Source: a virus. Taken from it: 23,772 nt of DNA. The notes below the pieces were generated by a model that saw only the letters and a program-made list of their open reading frames with translations, was not told the DNA's origin and did no database searches. Position numbers and translations under genes: made by a program. Each line of letters starts with the position of its first letter. The first letter of the stretch is position 1. The DNA lies in IMG/VR virus record IMGVR_UViG_3300025120_000554, positions 1 through 23,772 of that record; one strand, given 5' to 3'. Of this stretch, positions 1 through 6,130 are shown one piece after another.

Positions 1-5
1 TGTGG

Positions 6-13
6 ATATTTAC
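6..13 (+). promoter_or_regulatory. ATATTTAC motif upstream of the histone-like gene
   Basis: This is a variant of the ATATTTAT octamer found before many genes in the window. It lies about 50 nt before the ATG at 63, and the spacer is A-rich with no Shine-Dalgarno sequence. A promoter role is inferred only from recurrence. Confidence 0.25.
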
Positions 14-62
14 ATCGCGTAATAAAAGGTAATGGAAATTTAACAATAAAAATTATAAAAAA

Positions 63-233
63 ATGAATACTCAAGAGTTATTTGAACAAATCGAAGGTTT
101 ATACGAAACATTTAAAACAGAACATGCTGGTACTACAAAAGCAGCCCACGGAAGAGCTAGAAAATCATTAGGTGGAATTAAAAAATTAATCACCGATTAT
201 AGAAAAGCATCCGTAGCTGAAGATAAAAAATAA
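63..233 (+). CDS. histone H1-like (Hc1-type) small basic DNA-binding protein
   Basis: This 56-aa gene starts at an ATG after an A-rich leader and ends in a run of TAA codons. Its centre reads KAAHGRARKSLGGIKKL. That resembles the AAGTRARKSLQDIKKL core of the short histone-H1-like proteins carried by Bacteroidota and some of their phages, which bind DNA through Lys/Arg-rich helices. The N-terminal half (about residues 1-20) is an acidic amphipathic helix, and the C-terminal half is basic. A plausible role is DNA compaction or nucleoid binding during infection, inferred from the family. The gene stands alone, about 65 nt before the next gene. The similarity is from memory of family sequences and has not been searched. 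Confidence 0.65.
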   Translation: MNTQELFEQIEGLYETFKTEHAGTTKAAHGRARKSLGGIKKLITDYRKASVAEDKK

Positions 234-260
234 TAATAATTTAGTTTTGATAAAAGAGTA

Positions 261-268
261 ATATTTAT
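261..268 (+). promoter_or_regulatory. ATATTTAT motif (candidate late promoter)
   Basis: This copy extends to TATTTATAAATA, so it also contains TATAAATA, the T4 late-promoter consensus, on the + strand at 266-273. It lies about 30 nt before the ATG at 298, followed by an A/C-rich leader. It is the best candidate promoter of the set because spacing and sequence both fit. Confidence 0.45.
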
Positions 269-297
269 AAATAAACCTCAATAAAAACAACAAAAAC

Positions 298-825
298 ATG
301 GCAGTAAAAACAAAAGACTCCTTATTATTAACTCTAAATAGAGTAATCAAGGCCGACAAAACCCTCAGAGTAGCATCAGAAAGCGCTCAGCAAGATCTAA
401 TAGATAGCGTATATGGTACTATAACTTCTGATATAGTCTCTTTAGGAGCAACCTCAACCGCAATCCCAGCATTAACCGTCCCTGCTAATTGCATAATTTT
501 AGATGCAGGTGTTATAGTAACCACAGCTATTGCAATGTCTTCAGGAAAAGTAGGTACTAAAATTGGTACTGCAGCAGATGGTGTCGAATTATCTGCAGCA
601 AATGATGATACTATTGCTACTACAGGTGTTGCTGTAGCAGCAGGTATTGGTACTAATACTACTGTTCACACACAAGCCGCTTTAGGAGGATTTGAGAAAA
701 TATTAATAGTTGCAGGCCAAGCCTACAGAAGTGCTGAAACTGAAGTTCACTTTACTATTACTTCAACAGCTGCGGCAACTGCGGGTGCTGTTAAATGTTT
801 TGTAAGGTATCAAGAATTAGCATAA
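298..825 (+). CDS. putative phage structural protein, Ala/Thr/Gly-rich
   Basis: The 175-aa product begins MAVKTKDSLLLTL after an A-rich leader (AAAAACAACAAAAAC) with no Shine-Dalgarno sequence. Residues about 1-40 are mixed and charged. The remainder is rich in Ala, Thr, Val and Gly with alternating hydrophobic residues, which suggests a beta-rich fold of the kind seen in capsid decoration or appendage proteins. There is no signal peptide or membrane segment. I do not recognise a named family. The structural role is inferred from composition, from its own candidate promoter and terminator, and from lying in a late structural region. It is isolated between a histone-like gene and a terminator, so it could be a separately and highly expressed virion protein. 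Confidence 0.5.
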   Translation: MAVKTKDSLLLTLNRVIKADKTLRVASESAQQDLIDSVYGTITSDIVSLGATSTAIPALTVPANCIILDAGVIVTTAIAMSSGKVGTKIGTAADGVELSAANDDTIATTGVAVAAGIGTNTTVHTQAALGGFEKILIVAGQAYRSAETEVHFTITSTAAATAGAVKCFVRYQELA

Positions 826-840
826 TAAAAATTTAGTACA

Positions 841-861
841 GACTAGATTCACATCCTAGTC
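841..861 (+). other. small hairpin 3' of the putative structural gene
   Basis: GACTAG (841-846) pairs with CTAGTC (856-861) around a 9-nt loop and is followed by GATTTTATAG. It is too short and lacks a clean U tract, so it is not a strong terminator alone. It may act together with the hairpin at 881-915. Confidence 0.3.
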
Positions 862-880
862 GATTTTATAGTAAAATGAG

Positions 881-915
881 AGATGTGGCCTCAATTTGGG
901 GTCACATCTTTTTTT
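881..915 (+). terminator. rho-independent terminator
   Basis: AGATGTGGCC (881-890) pairs with GGTCACATCT (900-909) through ten base pairs including one G-U. The loop is nine bases and a run of Ts follows at 909-915. It ends the transcript of the gene at 298-825 and lies just before the kinase-like gene at 932. Confidence 0.8.
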
Positions 916-931
916 ATATATATTAAAATAC

Positions 932-1516
932 ATGAATAAAATTATATTCGTAGTAGGTCTTCCGGGGTCAGGTAAGAATGTATTGACCAATTCTTTATTT
1001 GAAGGGAAAAGTAAATGGCACCATGCTGATTGGGGGTGGAAATTCTTTATAAATGAAGATGGAACCCTTAAAGAATCTTTTAATGATGATTATAGATTTG
1101 AACAATTACTTAACCAAATAAAACAAGGGACAAATCTTGTTATTGATGGAGGGCATTTATGTAACCATAGGTTTTTATTGGAAGGTGAATACTACTTAAA
1201 ATTAAATTTCCCCGGTATTGAGATTGAAAGATACTATTTTGAAAATAATCCTAAGGGTGCAATTGCTAATGTATTATATAGAGAACATGTAGGTGGGAAC
1301 CATTGGAAATGGGTTGATAACCAATATATATTTTATGGTCACCATTATACAGAAGAGGGACCTAATAAAGGAAGAAGACAATATGAGGTAATAATAGATA
1401 ATATAAACAATCTTTCTAAAAATTATATTATTCCTCCTACTTATACACCCTTACAAATTGAAGTGCAAGATGAAAAATTTTATAAGGGTTGGGAAGCATT
1501 AATTAAAAATAACTAA
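932..1516 (+). CDS. P-loop NTPase / kinase-like protein
   Basis: I start this 194-aa protein at the ATG at 932 (MNKIIFVVGLPGSGKN). An upstream TTG at 896 lies inside the terminator stem and is rejected. Residues 9-16 form a Walker A loop, GLPGSGKN, in a beta-strand-loop context typical of small nucleotide or polynucleotide kinases and zeta-toxin-like kinases. The usual Ser/Thr after the lysine is Asn here, which is unusual because that residue helps bind magnesium. NLVIDGG near residue 66 could be the Walker B strand. The C-terminal part is rich in aromatic residues (HWKWVDNQYIFYGHHY) and matches nothing I know. The substrate cannot be assigned. The gene belongs to a small cargo block between a terminator and the packaging genes. 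Confidence 0.6.
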   Translation: MNKIIFVVGLPGSGKNVLTNSLFEGKSKWHHADWGWKFFINEDGTLKESFNDDYRFEQLLNQIKQGTNLVIDGGHLCNHRFLLEGEYYLKLNFPGIEIERYYFENNPKGAIANVLYREHVGGNHWKWVDNQYIFYGHHYTEEGPNKGRRQYEVIIDNINNLSKNYIIPPTYTPLQIEVQDEKFYKGWEALIKNN

Positions 1517-1546
1517 AAGAATTAGGAGTTTTAAAATAATTTTATT

Positions 1547-1554
1547 ATATTTAA
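1547..1554 (+). promoter_or_regulatory. ATATTTAA motif before the FAD dehydrogenase gene
   Basis: This variant of the recurrent octamer overlaps a perfect 14-bp palindrome at 1550-1563 and lies 17 nt before the ATG at 1571. It could be a promoter or part of an operator, but the support is only positional. Confidence 0.25.
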
Positions 1555-1563
1555 ACGTTTAAA
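1550..1563. repeat. perfect 14-bp palindrome
   Basis: TTTAAACGTTTAAA is its own reverse complement and ends eight bases before the ATG at 1571. Such palindromes can be operator half-sites, but a chance AT-rich palindrome is also possible. Confidence 0.4.
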
Positions 1564-1570
1564 CTTACAA

Positions 1571-3055
1571 ATGGAAAAAATAGTAATAGTTGGAGCCGGT
1601 GTAGCAGGTGTTAATGCTGCCACTAAATTAGTTGATAATGGATATGATGGAAGTCATATTACTATTATTGATATGGGTAATGATCCTTATAACCGTAAAC
1701 CTGAGGAAGTAATGACAGGTTTTATGGGAGCAGGTGGCTGGAGCGATGGTAAACTTACATACCATACTTCAATAGGTGGTCATTTAACTAAGTATACGGG
1801 TGATGAAAAGGCAATGGAGTTAATGGATCAAGTGATTAACAACTTTAAACGCTTCCACCCAAAACCAGATGAAGTACAATGTTCTAATCCTGTAGCCGAA
1901 CCAGATTTTATCAAACCATATTTTGGCCTCCGTTTATTCCCAGTTTGGCACGTAGGTACAGATTATTTACATGAAATTGGTAAAAATTGGTATGATTATC
2001 TTTGTGATAAAGGTGTTAATTTTATATGGAATACTAAAGTTACATCTATAAAATTTGACACTCAAGTAGCTAAATTTGAAGGTGGAGAACTTAATTATGA
2101 TACACTTATATTTGGTGTAGGTAAATCGGGAATTGATTTTGGTAAGCAACTAGCAGAACAATATGAATTACCAACTGAACCTAAACCGGTTCAAATTGGT
2201 GTACGTTTTGAAGCACCACAAAAGCACTTCCAAAAACTTATTGATGTAAGTTATGATTTCAAATTATATCGTAAGTTTGAGGATGAGGGTGTATCACTTC
2301 GTTCATTTTGCACTAACAATAATGCAGCATATGTAGCACTTGAAGAAACATATGGTGATTATAGCTATAATGGTCATGCTAAAAAAGACGAAGCATATCG
2401 CAACGATATGACGAATTTTGGTATTTTAATGGAAGTTAAGGGCATTGATAAACCATTTGATTGGTCCCGTGAATTAGTCTCTAAGGTAAATAAAATGGAT
2501 ATTGTATCCGGTGAGGGTAGAGGAGGGAAAAAAGCAATAGGTCGTTTTCAAGATAAATACAAAGCAGGTCTTTATTATAGTCCTTCATATAAAGATAAAA
2601 CACTTACATCTGAAGGTGATTGGGTTAAAGCACATTATATCAATGAAAAGGGTCTCCAAGAAGTAAAAGATGCATTTAAAGGATATTTTCAATATATTGA
2701 AGATTTTATTGAGGATATGAAAAAAGTATTTCCAACACTTGGGGATGATTGGGGAATTTATGTACCTGAGGTAAAATATTTATCACCTGAACCCCTTGTA
2801 AATTATCAAGACTTGAGTTTAACTACATATCCTAATGTACACTTTGTGGGTGATGCATTAAGTGCTAGAGGCATTACAGTATCGGGGGCACAAGGTACTT
2901 TAGTAGCAGAACAAATATTATTGTTGCAAAAAGAAGTAAATGATTTTTTAAATGACCCCGTTAATAACCAAGAATCTTGGGAAATGGGAGATACACATGA
3001 GTATATTATGGGAGGATTAACAATGCCCAAAGAAAATACTAATAAATTAAAATAA
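1571..3055 (+). CDS. FAD-dependent dehydrogenase (COG2509-like oxidoreductase)
   Basis: The 494-aa protein opens with KIVIVGAGVAGVNAA, a dinucleotide-binding Rossmann loop with glycines at 8, 10 and 13. An acidic residue, D34, ends the second strand as expected for FAD ribose binding. Residues 50-62 (GFMGAGGWSDGKL) resemble the GGAGxFSDGKL signature of the uncharacterised FAD-dependent dehydrogenase family COG2509. Near residue 427, FVGDALSARG followed by SGAQGTLVAEQIL matches the C-terminal FAD-binding GD motif of these flavoproteins. Length is normal for the family. The substrate is unknown. The stop overlaps the next start as TAATG. This is not a T4 core gene, so I read it as auxiliary metabolic cargo. 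Codon use looks like that of its neighbours. Confidence 0.8.
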   Translation: MEKIVIVGAGVAGVNAATKLVDNGYDGSHITIIDMGNDPYNRKPEEVMTGFMGAGGWSDGKLTYHTSIGGHLTKYTGDEKAMELMDQVINNFKRFHPKPDEVQCSNPVAEPDFIKPYFGLRLFPVWHVGTDYLHEIGKNWYDYLCDKGVNFIWNTKVTSIKFDTQVAKFEGGELNYDTLIFGVGKSGIDFGKQLAEQYELPTEPKPVQIGVRFEAPQKHFQKLIDVSYDFKLYRKFEDEGVSLRSFCTNNNAAYVALEETYGDYSYNGHAKKDEAYRNDMTNFGILMEVKGIDKPFDWSRELVSKVNKMDIVSGEGRGGKKAIGRFQDKYKAGLYYSPSYKDKTLTSEGDWVKAHYINEKGLQEVKDAFKGYFQYIEDFIEDMKKVFPTLGDDWGIYVPEVKYLSPEPLVNYQDLSLTTYPNVHFVGDALSARGITVSGAQGTLVAEQILLLQKEVNDFLNDPVNNQESWEMGDTHEYIMGGLTMPKENTNKLK

Positions 3056-3312
3056 TGGGAAAAAGTGAAAAATGGCCTGAACCAAGGCGTATTAAAACCC
3101 CTGATGGTACAATTTTACATACATGGGATGGTAAACTCCATAATTGGGACGGCCCTGCTCTTCTACCTCAGGGTGTAAAACGGCTAAGAGAATATTATCT
3201 TTATGGTATATTCCATACTGAAGATGAATGGAAGGAAAAAAGACGAGATAGAACAGGATTACCTTGGTATAAAAATCCAGCAATGCGTGAATCAGCAAGA
3301 CAAGGAGGCTAA
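3055..3312 (+). CDS. small conserved phage protein with WDGPA motif
   Basis: The ATG at 3055 shares its A with the preceding TAA. The 85-aa product contains DGKLHNWDGPALLP followed by REYYLYGIFHTEDEWKEKR. This resembles short MORN-like 'HNWDGPA ... EYYLYG ... EEW' proteins scattered in phages, whose function is not known to me. It is charged and aromatic-rich, with no signal peptide or membrane segment. Its last codons contain AAGGAGG, a Shine-Dalgarno-like sequence for the next gene. The overlap suggests it is translated together with the FAD dehydrogenase. Confidence 0.65.
   Translation: MGKSEKWPEPRRIKTPDGTILHTWDGKLHNWDGPALLPQGVKRLREYYLYGIFHTEDEWKEKRRDRTGLPWYKNPAMRESARQGG
3302..3308 (+). 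promoter_or_regulatory. Shine-Dalgarno-like sequence fixing the start at 3314
   Basis: AAGGAGG lies five bases before the ATG at 3314. It supports this start over an in-frame upstream start at 3203. It is the clearest Shine-Dalgarno match in a window where most starts have none. Confidence 0.6.
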
Positions 3313-3313
3313 T

Positions 3314-3835
3314 ATGAAAATAGGACTTACAGGAACAATGAGTGTTGGAAAAACAACACTAGTTAAAGCTTTATCTGAAATAGAGCAATTTAAGGGTTAT
3401 ACATGCACTACAGAACGTAGCAAATATCTTAATTCATTAGGTATTCCCTTGAACCATAAAACTACTATTGAGGGTCAAACTATATTTTTAGCAGAACGCG
3501 TAACGGAATTAATGCAAGATCGTTTAATTACTGATCGTACTATTATTGATGTTATGGCATTTACAAATTGTGCTAAAATGGTTAGTGTAATTGATAGTGA
3601 TGCATTTGAAGATTATGCTAAAAGATTTATATCCCAATATGACTATATATTTTATATCTCCCCAGAAGGGATTGATATTGAAGATAATGGTGTTCGTGAA
3701 ACTGATTCTGATTATAGAAAACAAATTGATGAAGAAATTCAAAAACTTTTACTTAAACATCGCCCTATTGTTCATACTCTTAAGGGATCAACTGAAGAAC
3801 GTATTGAACAAATGATAAAAACTATTAAATTTTAA
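3314..3835 (+). CDS. AAA / NadR-type P-loop kinase-like ATPase
   Basis: This 173-aa protein starts at the ATG preceded by AAGGAGG. KIGLTGTMSVGKTTLVKAL at the N-terminus carries a Walker A loop at residues 7-15. LITDRTIIDVMAF further on matches the 'DRsxxDxxAY' motif of the AAA_28/NadR-like nucleoside or nicotinamide riboside kinase group. The rest fits a small alpha/beta kinase (YIFYISPEGIDIEDNGVRETD could be the lid region). Likely activity is phosphorylation of a nucleoside, nucleotide or NAD precursor, and the substrate is not resolved. It follows the WDGPA gene by one base and closes the cargo block. Its TAA is fused to an ATATTTAT motif. Confidence 0.7.
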   Translation: MKIGLTGTMSVGKTTLVKALSEIEQFKGYTCTTERSKYLNSLGIPLNHKTTIEGQTIFLAERVTELMQDRLITDRTIIDVMAFTNCAKMVSVIDSDAFEDYAKRFISQYDYIFYISPEGIDIEDNGVRETDSDYRKQIDEEIQKLLLKHRPIVHTLKGSTEERIEQMIKTIKF

Positions 3836-3842
3836 TATTTAT
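3835..3842 (+). promoter_or_regulatory. ATATTTAT motif fused to a stop codon
   Basis: The motif begins on the last base of the TAA at 3833-3835 and ends four bases before the ATG at 3847. If it is a -10 type element, the transcript would begin at or inside the start codon, which argues for leaderless expression or for a non-promoter role. Confidence 0.35.
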
Positions 3843-3846
3843 CAAC

Positions 3847-4161
3847 ATGAAATTATGGAAATACATTTTAGGAGCAATTGCTTTTATTGGGGGTATGCTT
3901 GCCCTTAATGCTACCTCTAAGAAAAAAGAGCAAACTAAAAAAGTTAAAGCTAACAAAGAAAAAATTAAAACGGTACAAGCTAAAACTCGTAAAGTAGAAG
4001 AAGCTAAAGTAAAGACTAAAAAGCAAATCACTGAGTCTAAAAAGAAAACTGCAACTACTAAAAAGCAAGTTAAAGATACTACAGCAGCTAAAAAAACTGT
4101 TAAAAACTTTAAAGGCAAATATCGTAAAAAAAATCAAGGCCAACCAAAAAAGAAATCATGA
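3847..4161 (+). CDS. membrane-anchored lysine-rich coiled-coil protein
   Basis: The 104-aa protein has an N-terminal hydrophobic segment, about residues 4-22 (WKYILGAIAFIGGMLAL). An extremely Lys-rich tail with Ala, Thr, Glu and Gln follows, probably a long basic helix, ending in QGQPKKKS. The layout, one N-terminal transmembrane helix and a long charged helix, resembles inner-membrane spanins, though a DNA- or RNA-binding membrane protein is also possible. Its TGA overlaps the ATG of the next gene, an exported coiled-coil protein, so the two are probably made together. No family is recognised. Confidence 0.6.
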   Translation: MKLWKYILGAIAFIGGMLALNATSKKKEQTKKVKANKEKIKTVQAKTRKVEEAKVKTKKQITESKKKTATTKKQVKDTTAAKKTVKNFKGKYRKKNQGQPKKKS

Positions 4162-4538
4162 AACATTTACTGTTAACCCTATTTTTAGGAATATCTAGTA
4201 TTTGTTATTCACAAGATACTCTTCAAATCCCTGAAGTAGAACTTGAAGAATTTTTTTTAGCTTTAGATACTCTTGAAGTTCAAGATTCACTAAAATCTAG
4301 TATAATCCTAGATTTAGAAAGAACTATAAAATTACATGAACTACTTGCTAAACAAGATAGTTTAGTTATAAAGTTTAAAGATGAAGAAATTGTTTTATTA
4401 AATGAACAAATTCAACTTCATTTAGATAGATTAGATCAAGTAGATAAATGGTATAACAAACCATCTGTAGGGATAGCTGCGGGATTTTTAAGTACTGTAA
4501 TTTTAATTCAAGCACTTGATTATACACTCCCTGAATGA
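4158..4538 (+). CDS. exported coiled-coil protein with signal peptide and C-terminal membrane segment
   Basis: The 126-aa product starts MKHLLLTLFLGISSICYSQ, a typical flavobacterial signal peptide with likely cleavage around YSQ. A cysteine at residue 16 does not sit in a convincing lipobox. Residues about 28-95 form acidic heptad-like helices (LERTIKLHELLAKQ, EEIVLLNEQIQLHLDRL). After KWYNKPSVG, residues about 104-121 (IAAGFLSTVILIQALDY) could span a membrane. The gene overlaps both neighbours by four bases (ATGA). With the preceding membrane protein it may form a spanin-like or holin-like envelope pair. In T4 the place before gp17 belongs to the small terminase, which this clearly is not. 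Confidence 0.6.
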   Translation: MKHLLLTLFLGISSICYSQDTLQIPEVELEEFFLALDTLEVQDSLKSSIILDLERTIKLHELLAKQDSLVIKFKDEEIVLLNEQIQLHLDRLDQVDKWYNKPSVGIAAGFLSTVILIQALDYTLPE

Positions 4539-6106
4539 GTGATCTAAAACAGATAATAAGACAAGAGTACCTTAAATGTGCTCAGGATCCTATCCACTTT
4601 ATGAAAAAGTACTGTATGATCCAGCACCCCCAAAGAGGTAGAATTAATTTTCATCTTTATCCTTTTCAAGAAAAAGTACTTAAATTAGTTCAAGAAAACC
4701 CTTATTCAATTATTCTTAAATCTAGACAGTTAGGTATTTCTACTTTATCCGCTGGATATTCTTTATGGATGATGACTTTTCATAAAGATAAAAATATTCT
4801 TTGTATTGCTACAAAGCAGGAAACTGCTAAAAACATGGTTACAAAGGTTAAATTTATGTATGAAAATCTACCTTCATGGCTAAAAGTAGATTACGAAGAA
4901 AACAATAAACTAACTCTTAGATTAGCTAATGGTTCCCAAATAAAAGCTACTTCAGCATCAAGTGATGCTGGTAGATCAGAAGCAGTTTCCCTTCTATTAA
5001 TTGATGAGGCCGCATTTATTGAAAATATTGGTGAGATTTGGGCTTCTGCCCAACAAACCCTTGCTACTGGTGGTGGTTGTATAGCATTATCTACTCCTTA
5101 TGGTACTGGTAATTGGTTTCACCAAACATGGAGTAGAGCTGAAGCTAAAGAAAACGACTTTTTACCTATTAAACTTCCTTGGTATGTTCACCCCGAACGA
5201 GACCAAATTTGGAGAGATAGACAAGATGAATTGCTAGGAGATCCTAGAATGGCAGCACAAGAATGTGATTGTGATTTTAGTACTTCGGGTGATGTTGTAT
5301 TTTATCCGGAATACATGGAGTTTATAGAAAAGACTACTATTAGAGAACCTCTTGAAAGGAGAGGAGTAGATCAAAATTTATGGATTTGGGAACCTGCAGA
5401 TTATACTAGATCATATATGATATCAGCTGACGTAGCTAGGGGAGATGGTAAAGACTATTCTGCATTTCACATATTTGATATTGAAAATGCCACCCAAGTA
5501 GGTGAATATAAGGGACAGGTAGGAACTAAAGACTTTGGAAATATTCTTACTGCAATTGCTACTGAGTATAATAATGCATTACTTGTAGTTGAAAATGCAA
5601 ATATTGGTTGGAGTACGATTCAAACTATAATTGAAAAAGGTTATCAAAATTTATATTATTCCCCTAAAGCGGATAATGTTAATGTAGAATCATACATTCA
5701 AAACTATGAAAATAATTCTAGTATGACTGCGGGTTTTACTATGTCTAGTAGAACTCGTCCTATGGTTATTGGTAAATTCCAAGAATATGTTAGTGATAAA
5801 GGAGTTACAATACAATCAAAACGTTTGGTTGAAGAAATGAAAACTTTTATTTGGAAGTATGGTCGAGCTGAAGCTCAAATAGGGTATAATGATGACCTAG
5901 TTATGAGTTTTGGTATAGGCCTTTATGTGAGGGATACCGCACTTAAATTTAGACAACACGGATTAGATGTTACAAAAGCAGCTTTAGGATCTTTTAACAA
6001 AAGCACAGTTAATTATCAAGGAGCATATTTTTCTACAGGCAAAGATAACCCCTATCATATGGATAATGGAAAAGGGGGGACTGAGGACTTTAGTTGGATT
6101 CTGTAA
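4535..6106 (+). CDS. 17: large terminase subunit, gp17-like
   Basis: The 523-aa protein is the DNA-packaging motor ATPase and headful nuclease of T4-like phages. The ATPase domain has a variant Walker A, KSRQLGIST at 62-70, Walker B LLLIDEAA at 153-160, and the coupling motif STPYG at 186-190. The RNase-H-like nuclease domain has ISADVARGDGKD (D299), VVENANIG (E353) and YNDDLVMS (D453/D454), matching the catalytic D-E-D set of T4 gp17. It is shorter than T4 gp17 (about 610 aa) but close to other marine T4-like relatives. Its ATG overlaps the previous TGA. The TAA is fused to an ATATTTAT motif that precedes the portal gene. Confidence 0.97.
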   Translation: MSDLKQIIRQEYLKCAQDPIHFMKKYCMIQHPQRGRINFHLYPFQEKVLKLVQENPYSIILKSRQLGISTLSAGYSLWMMTFHKDKNILCIATKQETAKNMVTKVKFMYENLPSWLKVDYEENNKLTLRLANGSQIKATSASSDAGRSEAVSLLLIDEAAFIENIGEIWASAQQTLATGGGCIALSTPYGTGNWFHQTWSRAEAKENDFLPIKLPWYVHPERDQIWRDRQDELLGDPRMAAQECDCDFSTSGDVVFYPEYMEFIEKTTIREPLERRGVDQNLWIWEPADYTRSYMISADVARGDGKDYSAFHIFDIENATQVGEYKGQVGTKDFGNILTAIATEYNNALLVVENANIGWSTIQTIIEKGYQNLYYSPKADNVNVESYIQNYENNSSMTAGFTMSSRTRPMVIGKFQEYVSDKGVTIQSKRLVEEMKTFIWKYGRAEAQIGYNDDLVMSFGIGLYVRDTALKFRQHGLDVTKAALGSFNKSTVNYQGAYFSTGKDNPYHMDNGKGGTEDFSWIL

Positions 6107-6113
6107 TATTTAT
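6106..6113 (+). promoter_or_regulatory. ATATTTAT motif before the portal gene
   Basis: The motif shares the final A of the terminase TAA and lies 17 nt before the ATG at 6131, with an AT-only spacer. This distance is compatible with a promoter giving a very short leader. Confidence 0.4.
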
Positions 6114-6130
6114 TCATATATTAATATAAC

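Noticed and set aside
896-931. N-terminal extension of the kinase-like gene from a TTG
   Set aside because: The extension lies in the 3' arm and T tract of the terminator. The ATG at 932 begins directly with the conserved strand before the Walker A loop.
1967-2149. Small antisense frames inside the flavoenzyme gene
   Set aside because: AT-rich shadow frames without start context. They overlap a gene with clear motifs.
3203-3313. Upstream in-frame start for the NadR-like kinase
   Set aside because: It would overlap most of the WDGPA gene and add a non-conserved stretch. The ATG at 3314 has AAGGAGG before it and starts at the P-loop strand.
3847-4538. Small terminase gp16
   Set aside because: Both proteins have membrane or signal segments and Lys-rich or acidic coiled coils, unlike the soluble DNA-binding small terminase.
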